Assembly (NCBI GenBank): GCA_038203525.1
Contig: JBBRDW010000139.1
Span: 1-11,119 of the forward strand
DNA from: Limnovirga sp038203525
Lineage (GTDB): Bacteria; Bacteroidota; Bacteroidia; Chitinophagales; Chitinophagaceae
Reading direction: 5' to 3'
DNA length: 11,119 bases
The notes beneath the pieces are model-generated. The model had not been told where the DNA came from, ran no database searches, and worked only from the letters and a program-made list of their open reading frames with translations. Below are positions 1-6,482 of this stretch, piece by piece. Both the position numbers and the translations under genes were made by a program. Numbering within the stretch: the stretch's first letter is position 1; every line of letters starts with the position of its first letter.

Positions 1-433
1 GGTCGTATTACCCAAGCGTGGCAAACACAATAAAGAAGACAAAGAAAGGGAATGCAACAAAGCCTTTAAACAAATCCGCAATCAGCACAGTGCTGTAGAA
101 AGTAATATCAATATGCTGGAACATCATGGCCTCAACCGTTGTATGGACAAAGGTTTACATGGCTTCAACCATTGTGTGGGATTGTGTGTACTGGCATATA
201 ACTTACATATTTTAGGCAATGCCTTAGAGGCAGCAGACCGAAAAAAACAAGAACAAAGCCAAAAGCGAAAGCTGCGATACAAACAAGCAGCATAAATGCT
301 GTAAAACACAATAAAAACAAACGCTTTGGGATTGATGTGTACACCCATCACCAAAATTGAGACAAAAAGAAAAAATACCCATTTACAAAAAGAGAAATCG
401 CTTCAAAATATAAAAAAGGAGACTGGTACCCCC
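1..433 (+). mobile_element. Right-hand end of an insertion sequence (boundary approximate)
   Basis: The transposase fragment stops at 295 and is followed by about 140 bases of A-rich non-coding DNA. This ends in ggagactggtaccccc (418-433). Read from outside inward, that is GGGGGTACCAGTCTCC, a G-run terminus of the kind often seen at IS ends. The matching left terminal repeat is outside the window, so the boundary at 433 is an inference. No target-site duplication can be tested here. Confidence 0.35.
2..295 (+). CDS. C-terminal fragment of an ISNCY-like DDE transposase (5' end outside window)
   Basis: An open frame enters from the left edge (frame starting at base 2) and stops at TAA 293-295, giving about 97 residues. 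Near its start is a basic stretch with KRGKHNKEDKERE, then HSAVESNINMLEHHGLNRC, then GLHGFNHCVGLCVLAYNLHILG, and a Lys/Gln-rich tail. This order (KRG...E.E...., HSAVES.IN.LE.HGL, G..GF...V.L.V.A.N...LG) matches the C-terminal end of ISNCY-type transposases. The Glu of the VES motif is likely the last acidic residue of the DDE triad. The two catalytic Asp residues would lie outside the window, so intactness of the whole gene cannot be judged. An in-frame ATG at 113 is internal to the family homology and is not taken as a start. The family call is by recognition of the motif pattern, not by alignment. Confidence 0.72.
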   Translation, partial: VVLPKRGKHNKEDKERECNKAFKQIRNQHSAVESNINMLEHHGLNRCMDKGLHGFNHCVGLCVLAYNLHILGNALEAADRKKQEQSQKRKLRYKQAA

Positions 434-457
434 TTTTAAAATTAATATTCAGTTTAA

Positions 458-622
458 AATGCTTTAAAAAAGGCTGTTTTCTTGCAGACACTATTTAACA
501 GAGAAGGCACAAATAACTTTTTGTTTCAAAATGACGATGTTCTTTTTAAATTGTTTTCAGGTGTAATTATAGGCTTGGTTGGTATTTTAATGGTACTAAT
601 GGGGTATAAAAAATGGGAATAG
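458..622 (+). pseudogene. Possible 3' fragment of a membrane-protein gene, or a tiny membrane ORF
   Basis: A frame open from 458 to the TAG at 620-622 encodes about 54 residues and has no ATG start. It ends in a clear hydrophobic segment, FSGVIIGLVGILMVLMGYKKWE, with a charged cytoplasmic-type tail. This looks like the last transmembrane helix of a membrane protein. The frame begins just after the proposed IS end at about 433 and is blocked upstream by a TAA (455-457). One reading is a gene truncated by IS insertion. The alternative is a 46-residue small protein starting at TTG 482. Neither is proven, and chance is possible in AT-rich DNA. Confidence 0.22.
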
Positions 623-770
623 ATAAAAGGGTAATCTGATGATTTTTTTCCGGCTAAGTCTATTTTATACAAGCTGTTCATAAAAGCACACAATAAATTG
701 CACAGTACAAATGCCACGCCACAGCGGCTGGTAAAGGTCCACCATTGCAGTACAGTATGGCCCATAAAAA

Positions 771-816
771 AATCCTGGCTGTTTAACCACCCTGTTAAAC
801 AATCTGGATTTTTTAT
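771..816 (-). terminator. Hairpin terminator after the 833-1207 gene, probably bidirectional
   Basis: Perfect arms gtttaac (781-787) and gttaaac (794-800) enclose a 6-base loop. Outer arms aatcc (771-775) and ggatt (806-810) extend the stem past a partly paired interior. On the - strand the stem is followed by a run of seven T; on the + strand it is followed by a T-rich run as well. It begins 17 bases beyond the stop codon of the 833-1207 gene, the expected place for its transcription end. It may also stop read-through from the IS side. Confidence 0.62.
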
Positions 817-832
817 TTAAAGACAATTGAAT

Positions 833-1207
833 TTACTTGCTGTTAACCTCATCGTCTACCAGTAAACTTTCATCTTCCAGCGGATCAGCAGGAATCGGGA
901 CATATTTTATTCCTAATTGAAATTTTGTATTCATGGAAATATTGTAGTCATTTTTCAAAAGCAACTGTTTTGCTGTTTCATCCTGTAGTAAAACGGTTGC
1001 CAGTTGGCTTGCCATAGGCACACCGCTGATCATATTATCTACACGTCCCTTTACAAATTCTATATTGAATTTATACCCGGCTTTGCGGCCACTGCCTACC
1101 CTTTCAAAATCTATGCGGTTCATATCGAGCTTTTGATCTCCGGTTGCCGCTCTCTTCATTAGAATTTTAATAATAGGCAGGTATTTGCCCCATACTTGCA
1201 TGTACAT
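833..1207 (-). CDS. Conserved-looking hypothetical protein, 124 aa
   Basis: I do not recognise a family. The protein starts MYMQVWGKYLPIIKILMKRA, has no signal peptide, and looks like a soluble cytoplasmic protein. The middle (residues 25-60) is rich in charged residues with alternating hydrophobics (DMNRIDFERVGSGRKAGYKF), suggesting beta strands. Residues 66-90 (ASQLATVLLQDETAKQLLLKN) look helical. The tail (109-120, PLEDESLLVDDE) is strongly acidic. ATG 1205-1207 is taken as the start; ATG 1199-1201, two codons in, is equally possible because no clear ribosome binding site separates them. A hairpin terminator follows the stop, and the GH3-type gene lies 158 bases upstream in the same direction. 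The codon pattern and terminator argue that it is a real gene; its function is unknown. Confidence 0.75.
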   Translation of the reverse strand: MYMQVWGKYLPIIKILMKRAATGDQKLDMNRIDFERVGSGRKAGYKFNIEFVKGRVDNMISGVPMASQLATVLLQDETAKQLLLKNDYNISMNTKFQLGIKYVPIPADPLEDESLLVDDEVNSK

Positions 1208-1365
1208 GGTAACTTTTTTTTAAATAAATGTGCGAAAGACAAAACTGTAATTAGAAAGCCAGAATGCACAAAGATGGGCATTAAAAAACTGAAAAAAGAA
1301 AAATATTAAAATTTTAAGCTAAAAATACACTGCACAGCCAGGCTTAAACGCAGGCCAATGTTGAT

Positions 1366-2859
1366 TTAAACGGTGTATTTTTTTAGATCGCCAGCTATTT
1401 TCCGGTCATTACTTAGTCTTGGTAATTTATTCTGGCCACCAAGTTTGCCGATAGATTTCATATAGTCTATAAATCCATTTTTGCGGATGCCGGTAATTTT
1501 TAACTGCTGAAGTATATTACCCGCGATAAGATCATCGTAATACACATTTTTTCCGCGAAGGTTGTTATCAATTTTCTCTTTAAAACTTTTCATGTTTTCG
1601 GGCATGTTTTCGAACTCAATGAACCATTCGTGATAGCTTTTATCTTCGCCCTGCTCAACCATAGGTGCCACAGTAAATTCTGTTATTTTTACACCTTCTT
1701 CATTGGCGGCTTTCAATAGAGCATATTCTACTTCTTCGGCAATTACATGCTCGCCAAATGCAGAAATAAAGTGTTTGGTGCGCCCACTTACTACCAAACG
1801 ATAGGGTTTTACCGACAGAAATTTTACCGTATCGCCGAGGTTATAAGCCCAAAGACCAGCATTATTGTTAATGATGAGCGCATAATTTTCACCCGTTTTT
1901 ACTTCGCCCAAACTGAGGCGGGTAGGGTTTTCATTAAATATTTCACCGGCAGGAACAAACTCGAAGAAAATACCCGAATTGGTATTAAGCAGCAAGCCTG
2001 GCTCTGTTTGACTGTCCTGAAAAGCAAAGAATCCCTCACTGGCGGGAAACAATTCTATGCAATCTATTTTGCGGCCAATGCGCTCGTAGAGTTTAGATTT
2101 ATAGGGTTCAAAATTTACACCACCCTGCACCATTAGATTAAAATGAGGAAAAAGTTCGCCTACTTTTTTACCGCTTTTTTCCATTAACCGGTCAAAATAC
2201 ATCTGCATCCATGGCGGTATTCCGCTTATCAGCGTCATATTCTGGTTAAAAGTTTCCTCCACAATTTTATCCAGCTTGGTTTCCCAGTCTTCTATACAAT
2301 TTGTTTCGTAGGAAGGCAGCTGGTTACCACGAAGGTACTTTGGCACGTGATGGTTTACGATGCCGCTTAACCGGCCGGTAGGTATATCTGCAATTCGGTC
2401 CAGTTCAGGCGAACCGCTTAAAAAGATCATTTTCCCTTTGGTAAATTCTGTGTTGCCTGTTTGGGCTATATAACACAAAAGCGCATCTCTTGCCGAATTA
2501 ATATGGTTGGGTATAGAATCTTTTGTAATGGGAATATATTTTACACCGCTTGTCGTGCCACTTGTTTTGGCAAAATAGATGGGCTTTCCTTTCCAGAGCA
2601 CATTTTGGCGGCCTTCCTTTATTTTTTCTATGTAGGGTTTAATCTGTTCATAGTCGCGTATGGGCACTTGCTTTTTAAAATCATCATAGGTTTGAATGGT
2701 TTCAAAACCATGATCTTTTCCAAATAAAGTATTCTTAGCAGATTTAATAAGGCTCTTAAAAATATCCTGCTGGTCCTGCACAGCAGTCTCCATCCCTTTG
2801 GATATTTTGTTATATACATAATTTGCAAACGGCCTGGCTAACAGCGATTTTAAATTCAT
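1366..2859 (-). CDS. GH3 (auxin-responsive-promoter) family acyl-adenylating enzyme
   Basis: A 497-residue protein of the bacterial GH3 family within the ANL adenylate-forming superfamily. In plants, GH3 enzymes activate a carboxylate with ATP and conjugate it to an amino acid; the bacterial substrates are mostly unknown, so no substrate is assigned. Visible motifs are FAKTSGTTSGVKYIP (residues 96-110, ATP-binding P-loop), SGIPPWMQM (212-220), QGGVNFEPY (245-253), ELFPASEGFFAFQD (269-282, the adenine-binding motif) and GLWAYNLGDTVKF (335-347, the equivalent of the GLYRYRLGD motif). The hinge region is VVSGRTKHFISAFGEHV (356-372). The C-terminal lid domain ends with GGQNKLPRLSNDR, containing the conserved Lys-Pro-Arg. 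The length is normal and no key motif is missing. There is no signal peptide, so it is cytoplasmic. It is preceded by a 547-base repeat-rich intergenic region and a possible -7 promoter element. Confidence 0.9.
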   Translation of the reverse strand: MNLKSLLARPFANYVYNKISKGMETAVQDQQDIFKSLIKSAKNTLFGKDHGFETIQTYDDFKKQVPIRDYEQIKPYIEKIKEGRQNVLWKGKPIYFAKTSGTTSGVKYIPITKDSIPNHINSARDALLCYIAQTGNTEFTKGKMIFLSGSPELDRIADIPTGRLSGIVNHHVPKYLRGNQLPSYETNCIEDWETKLDKIVEETFNQNMTLISGIPPWMQMYFDRLMEKSGKKVGELFPHFNLMVQGGVNFEPYKSKLYERIGRKIDCIELFPASEGFFAFQDSQTEPGLLLNTNSGIFFEFVPAGEIFNENPTRLSLGEVKTGENYALIINNNAGLWAYNLGDTVKFLSVKPYRLVVSGRTKHFISAFGEHVIAEEVEYALLKAANEEGVKITEFTVAPMVEQGEDKSYHEWFIEFENMPENMKSFKEKIDNNLRGKNVYYDDLIAGNILQQLKITGIRKNGFIDYMKSIGKLGGQNKLPRLSNDRKIAGDLKKYTV

Positions 2860-2883
2860 AGTAACTGGAAATAATCAAACGTC

Positions 2884-2891
2884 CAAAATTA
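2884..2891 (-). promoter_or_regulatory. Candidate Bacteroidota -7 element for the GH3-type gene
   Basis: The - strand reads TAATTTTG, an exact fit to the TAnnTTTG consensus of the Bacteroidota primary sigma factor, 24 bases before the ATG. A convincing TTG -33 element at the usual distance is not seen, so this is a weak prediction. Confidence 0.33.
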
Positions 2892-3050
2892 GTGTTCCCC
2901 AGCCAGTTGCGCTTTAAATCGGCGATAAATTTATAAGAAGCCTGCGCAATGCTTTTTATAAGGCTGAATTTACAGTAATAATTTGTTTGTTTCAATAAGA
3001 AGAAGGTGGTACCAGCAAATCTTTCCATGCCATCCCCGTTGCAGCTTGCC

Positions 3051-3340
3051 CCGCCAAAGGCGCATATGCGTCAAGCTAAGGAATACAGTTATTGACCCAA
3101 CAGCATTGCTACTATTGAGTTTCCGTTGCGTCGCACTCTTGTACTTTTGGTTCTCTATGCGACTTTCAAGACTCAGTTGCCTTTTTTCCTTGGCAATGAA
3201 AGCGAAGATTATTCGGCAACGCATTAATATTTAAAACCATTTACTAAATCCTCATTGCAAGACAACCTAAAACCATTACCGGTTAACACTTTCAGCGATT
3301 TTTATCAAACATTAGCTTGACGCATATGCGCCAAAGGCGG
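3051..3340. repeat. Long inverted repeat (29-base arms) enclosing one core repeat copy
   Basis: The left arm (3051-3079) is ccgcc-aaa-ggcgcatatgcgtcaagctaa. The right arm (3312-3340) is its reverse complement except that the central aaa remains aaa instead of becoming ttt. The outer 5 bases and inner 21 bases therefore pair perfectly. Each arm holds two smaller symmetric units: the palindrome cgcatatgcg and the mini-hairpin cgccaaaggcg. The 232 bases between hold core repeat copy A, a shorter hairpin (ttgcc 3177-3181 with ggcaa 3192-3196) and no convincing gene. The element lies between GH3 and rsmE, both on the - strand. It resembles a non-autonomous MITE-like element. No flanking duplication is evident at the arm ends. 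Confidence 0.7.
3089..3144 (+). repeat. Intergenic repeat family, copy A
   Basis: The core gttgcgtcgcactcttgtac (3125-3144) is an exact copy of the family consensus. Twenty-two bases before it is the 14-base box ttattgacccaaca (3089-3102), which is identical to the outer box of copy F at 10239-10252, also about 20 bases from its core. The core contains the near-palindrome TGCGTCGCA. It lies wholly in non-coding DNA inside the 3051-3340 inverted repeat. Confidence 0.8.
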
Positions 3341-3406
3341 TGGCCGCAATCCGTTCATTTGTTGTACAGAAATGAGGCTGCGGGCTTCACTGGTTTTAAA
3401 CAGCGT

Positions 3407-4108
3407 CTATTTTTTATTTGCCAGTAAAATGGCAGCAGCAATTCCGGCTGTCTCTGTTCTTAGACGGGAATCACCTAACGATACCTGCTGAAAATTGTGC
3501 AGGATAGCCAGTTTAATTTCATCGTTGGTAAAGTCGCCTTCCGGGCCAATAAAGATTTGGCTGGCATTGCCTGCTTCAATCAAAGCAAGAGATTTTTTTT
3601 GGGCCTCTTCGCAATGGGCAATAAACTTTTGGGTGTAAGACGATGTTGCAACTGTCTGATCAAATTGCCGAGGCTCTGTTAAAACAGGCAACCAGCATTG
3701 CTGGCTTTGCAGCATGGCGGCAATAACAATATTGTTCATTCTTTCATGGCGAAAGCCCTGCCTTTCGGTGCGCTGGCAAATGAGTGGTATAATTTCAGTT
3801 ACGCCAACTTCTGTAGCTTTCTCCAGAAACCATTCGAAACGGCTGGTATTTTTCAACAGCGAAATGGCTATAGAGATTTTTCTGATAGGTTCCGGCTGGT
3901 ATTTGGTGTGCTGCACGGTAACTATGCAACTCCTTTTATCTGCATTGGTGATAGTGGCTGTTAAGAGATTGCCTTTGCCATCTGTAAGCAACAGCGGGTC
4001 GCCTGCTTTCATACGTAAAACCTGTATGCAGTGTTTGCCCGTTTCTTCGGGTAGTGTAATGTTGCCGGTTGTGGTGGGCTGGTTTATATAGAAATAAGGT
4101 AAAGCCAT
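3407..4108 (-). CDS. rsmE: 16S rRNA (uracil-1498-N3)-methyltransferase RsmE
   Basis: A 233-residue SPOUT-class methyltransferase that uses S-adenosylmethionine to methylate N3 of U1498 in 16S rRNA of the small ribosomal subunit. The N-terminal PUA-like RNA-binding domain covers about residues 1-70 (HCIQVLRMKAGDPLLLTDGKG). The SPOUT domain follows, with ISLLKNTSRFEWFLEKATEVGVTEIIPL (83-109), the ERQG segment (115-118), IFIGPEGDFTNDEI (185-198) and VSLGDSRLRTETAGIAAA (209-226). The last two form the trefoil-knot SAM site, where LGxRxLRTETA is the family signature. In place of the usual EAxEQ..R helix it has AAMLQSQQCWLP (130-141), a modest variation. The length is typical and it is cytoplasmic. 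It lies 198 bases downstream of dnaB in the same direction, separated by a hairpin-forming repeat, so it probably has its own promoter. Confidence 0.94.
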   Translation of the reverse strand: MALPYFYINQPTTTGNITLPEETGKHCIQVLRMKAGDPLLLTDGKGNLLTATITNADKRSCIVTVQHTKYQPEPIRKISIAISLLKNTSRFEWFLEKATEVGVTEIIPLICQRTERQGFRHERMNNIVIAAMLQSQQCWLPVLTEPRQFDQTVATSSYTQKFIAHCEEAQKKSLALIEAGNASQIFIGPEGDFTNDEIKLAILHNFQQVSLGDSRLRTETAGIAAAILLANKK

Positions 4109-4150
4109 ATTGGAGCAGTGGTGTGTATGGTAAAGGCAATTACTTATTTA

Positions 4151-4261
4151 TACAAAATTACCAGGCATTAAACTTCGCATTGCCCAACAATGTTGAAACA
4201 GTATAAGTGTGCGACGCAAGAGGCGATGCTATGAAAAATAAATGCCTGGCCCAAAATTGTA
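4151..4261. repeat. Inverted repeat enclosing core repeat copy B (between dnaB and rsmE)
   Basis: ccaggcatt (4161-4169) pairs perfectly with aatgcctgg (4241-4249). The flanks extend the similarity: tacaaaatta before the first arm and cccaaaattgta after the second are related in inverted orientation. Inside are the small palindrome caacaatgttg (4185-4195) and core copy B on the - strand. On the + strand copy B reads gtataagtgtgcgacgcaag (4201-4220), with the linker box gatgctatgaaaa at 4225-4237. Copy B differs from the core consensus at three positions. The distal arm begins exactly 20 bases from the core, the spacing at which other copies carry their outer box. Confidence 0.68.
4153..4160 (-). 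promoter_or_regulatory. Candidate -7 element for rsmE inside an inverted repeat arm
   Basis: The - strand reads TAATTTTG, matching TAnnTTTG, 44 bases before the rsmE ATG. It is the same octamer as that before the GH3-type gene. It lies in the proximal arm of the inverted repeat around core copy B, so the repeat may supply or overlap the rsmE promoter. No clear -33 TTG is found at standard spacing. Confidence 0.33.
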
Positions 4262-4306
4262 TTAAAAAATAGCAAATGGAAAAATATCCAAATAGGTAAT
4301 AACGGA

Positions 4307-5896
4307 TTAAAACGAAGTTTCTTCATCGAAGCCTTCGTCGAACGAGCCATTGTTCATGCGGCTGCCTTTTTGAATAAAAAATTTGCCTCCATCATCGCTT
4401 CCGCTGCCGGGTGCTGAGGGCGGAGGAGTTACCGGTTTCCAGTTACCTGCACTTTTTGATGGATTAAAACCGCCGCTATCGCCATCCCATTCTTCAAACT
4501 TTTGAATGTGCAGCAAGGCACGGAGCTTAATAGTTTCCAGCGAACCATTCCGGTGTTTTGCAATACGGATATGTGTTTCGCCTTTGGTGCTTTCGCCGTT
4601 TTCATTGTTCATTACCTCGTAATATTCCGGGCGGTAAATGAACATCACCATGTCGGCATCCTGTTCAATGGCACCCGATTCGCGAAGATCGCTCAACTGC
4701 GGCATTTTGCTTTCTTTTCGGGTTTCCACCGCACGGCTTAACTGGCTCAGTGCAATAATGGGAACGTTTAGTTCTTTTGCAAGGGCTTTAAGGTTTCGGG
4801 AAATGGTACTGATCTCCTGTTCACGGTTACCGCCCTTGTTATCGCTGCTGCCGCTCATAAGCTGCAAATAATCTATGAGTATCAGGCCAACTTTATGTTT
4901 GTTTACCAAACGTCTTGCTTTGGCTCGGAATTCAAAAATGTTTAAGGCTGCGGTATCGTCAATATAAATGGGCGCTTTTTCCAGGCGCTTGATGCCTTTG
5001 GTGTTTAACTGCTGGTATTCGTATTCTTCCAGTTTACCGCGTGAAATCTTTTCCATCATAATTTCACTTTCGGCCGAAAGGATACGCTGCACCAATTGCG
5101 ATGCGCTCATTTCCAACGAAAAGAAACCAACCGCCGTAGGCTTTGTTGGGTGCAATGCTGCGTTGCGTGCAAGGTTCAAAGCAAAGGCTGTTTTACCAAC
5201 TGAAGGCCGTGCAGCCAAAATAATTAAGTCAGTAGGTTGCCAGCCATAGGTAACACGGTCCATACTCGCAAAACCACTCGGTACGCCGGAAATTTCTTCT
5301 TTCTTGGTTCTTAACTCATCAATACGGTTAATGGCCTGCGCAAGTGCGCTGCTCATTTCTTTGTAATCGGTTTTAAGAAAGTTATTGGTGATTTGGAAAA
5401 TTTTGTCTTCGGCATCATCCATCAAATCGAAAACGTCGGTGCTTTCTTCGTATGCTTCGCTGATAATTTCGCCGCTGATGCGGATCAGTTCGCGCTGCAC
5501 AAATTTCTGCAGTACAATTCTCGAATGCGCTTCAATATTGGCAGTAGAAACTACTGCGTTGGTAAGCTTTGTAACGTAATAAGGTCCACCAACCATTTCC
5601 AGCTCTTCGCTTATCTTTAGTTCTTCAACTACAGTTAATATATCAATGGGCAAACTTTTCTGGGATAACCTTAGAAATGCGTTGTAAATACGCTGGTGGC
5701 CGTCAACATAAAAACATTCGGGTTTAAGTATTTCAATTACTATGTCAAAAGCACTTTTTTCGAGCATAATAGCACCAAGCACTGCTTCTTCCAGATCTTT
5801 TGCCTGGGGTGGCAGCTTGCCATAGACCATGGTGCTCATGTCTACTGCAGGCTTTCTCCTGTTCTTTCTGTCTTTGTTAAAATTCGTAAGCTCCAT
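4307..5896 (-). CDS. dnaB: Replicative DNA helicase DnaB
   Basis: A 529-residue hexameric replicative helicase that unwinds DNA at the fork and recruits primase. The N-terminal primase-interacting domain starts at about residue 28 with LPPQAKDLEEAVLGAIM and runs through IDILTVVEEL (84-93) and GGPYYVTKLTN. After a linker of about residues 175-205, the RecA-like motor follows. It has GVPSGFASMDRVTYGWQPTDLIILAARPSVGKTAFALN (Walker A about 229-237), GFFSLEMSASQLVQR (257-271), VGLILIDYLQLM (336-347, Walker B), ALSQLSRAVETR (382-393) and LSDLRESGAIEQDADMVMF (401-419), then IAKHRNGSLETIKL (445-458, arginine-finger region). No intein interrupts it. A Gly/Ser/Pro-rich then acidic tail (about 472-529) makes it slightly longer than the E. 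coli protein; such tails are common in the phylum. It is divergent from the barrel gene across a 586-base AT-rich region. Confidence 0.97.
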   Translation of the reverse strand: MELTNFNKDRKNRRKPAVDMSTMVYGKLPPQAKDLEEAVLGAIMLEKSAFDIVIEILKPECFYVDGHQRIYNAFLRLSQKSLPIDILTVVEELKISEELEMVGGPYYVTKLTNAVVSTANIEAHSRIVLQKFVQRELIRISGEIISEAYEESTDVFDLMDDAEDKIFQITNNFLKTDYKEMSSALAQAINRIDELRTKKEEISGVPSGFASMDRVTYGWQPTDLIILAARPSVGKTAFALNLARNAALHPTKPTAVGFFSLEMSASQLVQRILSAESEIMMEKISRGKLEEYEYQQLNTKGIKRLEKAPIYIDDTAALNIFEFRAKARRLVNKHKVGLILIDYLQLMSGSSDNKGGNREQEISTISRNLKALAKELNVPIIALSQLSRAVETRKESKMPQLSDLRESGAIEQDADMVMFIYRPEYYEVMNNENGESTKGETHIRIAKHRNGSLETIKLRALLHIQKFEEWDGDSGGFNPSKSAGNWKPVTPPPSAPGSGSDDGGKFFIQKGSRMNNGSFDEGFDEETSF

Positions 5897-6079
5897 GGGT
5901 AAAATCTTCTTTGGGTTATTAAGTTATTGTAAACTTTTGCTCACAGAACTTTACAGTTGTTAATTTTAGATACCATCGTTTCCTGTTTGAAAAATCTTAC
6001 CCCTTCGTAAGGGGGAGCGAATATAAAAGCCTTTTTAATTGAACCGAAGATTTTTGTAATAAGAATATTTATTCTTTTA

Positions 6080-6182
6080 TAATCCACAAGGTAGCGCACA
6101 TAAAACAATGCTTTTACACAGGTATTAATTCTTTTTCCACAAAATCAAAAAGTTTTCCGCTACTCAAGGTAGTTAATCCACA
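6080..6182 (+). promoter_or_regulatory. Cluster of DnaA-box-like 9-mers upstream of dnaB
   Basis: TAATCCACA occurs twice (6080-6088 and 6174-6182), each one base from the classic TTATCCACA. TTTTCCACA (6133-6141) is also one base away, and TTTTACACA (6112-6120) is two bases away. All four point the same way in about 100 bases of AT-rich DNA. This could be a DnaA-binding regulatory region for dnaB, or less likely part of an origin. Chance is a real alternative because none of the four is a perfect box and the DNA is AT-rich. Confidence 0.35.
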
Positions 6183-6276
6183 TTATTTGTGCAGAAAGAA
6201 TTGTATAGAAAAATTAGATAAAGAGCGCAGTTTTACGTTAATTAAAACACCGGAAATAAGACATTTTTGTACCCGG

Positions 6277-6320
6277 CAGCTGAACCATTATTAAGCTTTT
6301 GTTGCGTCGCACGCTTGTAC
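6277..6320 (+). repeat. Intergenic repeat family, copy C
   Basis: The core is gttgcgtcgcacgcttgtac (6301-6320), one base from the consensus. The outer box is reduced to cagct (6277-6281), 19 bases from the core, recalling the accagct box of copies D and E. The linker differs from the ttcatagcatctt type. Short inverted segments accatt (6284-6289) and aatggt (6340-6345) flank the core. Confidence 0.72.
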
Positions 6321-6482
6321 ATTTATTTGTTTTTTCAGCAATGGTGAGGCGTAGAGCAATTAATATCTTTTATCCTCCAAAAAAATGTTGACGAACAAAA
6401 TATTGGGTTGGGTTATTATCCAAACAAACGCTGGTCATATCTTTACCTGCGGAGGCTTTATTAAATAGAAGCCCTTTTTAGA

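Larger units (their letters stand above)
5897..6482. other. Long divergent intergenic region between dnaB and the barrel gene
   Basis: This 586-base, strongly AT-rich stretch has no convincing gene on either strand. It holds a short perfect hairpin cccctt-cgt-aagggg (6000-6014), a group of DnaA-box-like 9-mers (6080-6182) and repeat copy C (6301-6320). It must also contain the promoters for dnaB and for the barrel gene. No exact TAnnTTTG -7 element was found for either; tatcttta at about 6438 is an imperfect candidate for the barrel gene. Confidence 0.7.

Noticed and set aside
526..765. 79-residue - strand frame beginning MGHTVLQWWTF
   Set aside because: It starts inside the T-run of the terminator, has no ribosome binding site, shows no family resemblance and overlaps the opposite-strand membrane segment at 560-622. 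More likely a chance frame.
2983..3234. 83-residue + strand frame between GH3 and rsmE
   Set aside because: It runs through the inverted repeat and core copy A; its RCVALLY segment is simply the translated repeat core. Not a gene.
3353..3373. Hairpin tcattt...aaatga as an rsmE terminator
   Set aside because: A six-base stem with no following T-run on the - strand; not supported as a terminator.
6080..6182. Chromosomal replication origin
   Set aside because: There is no perfect DnaA box and no dnaA or typical origin neighbours in the window; a regulatory cluster upstream of dnaB is the more modest reading.
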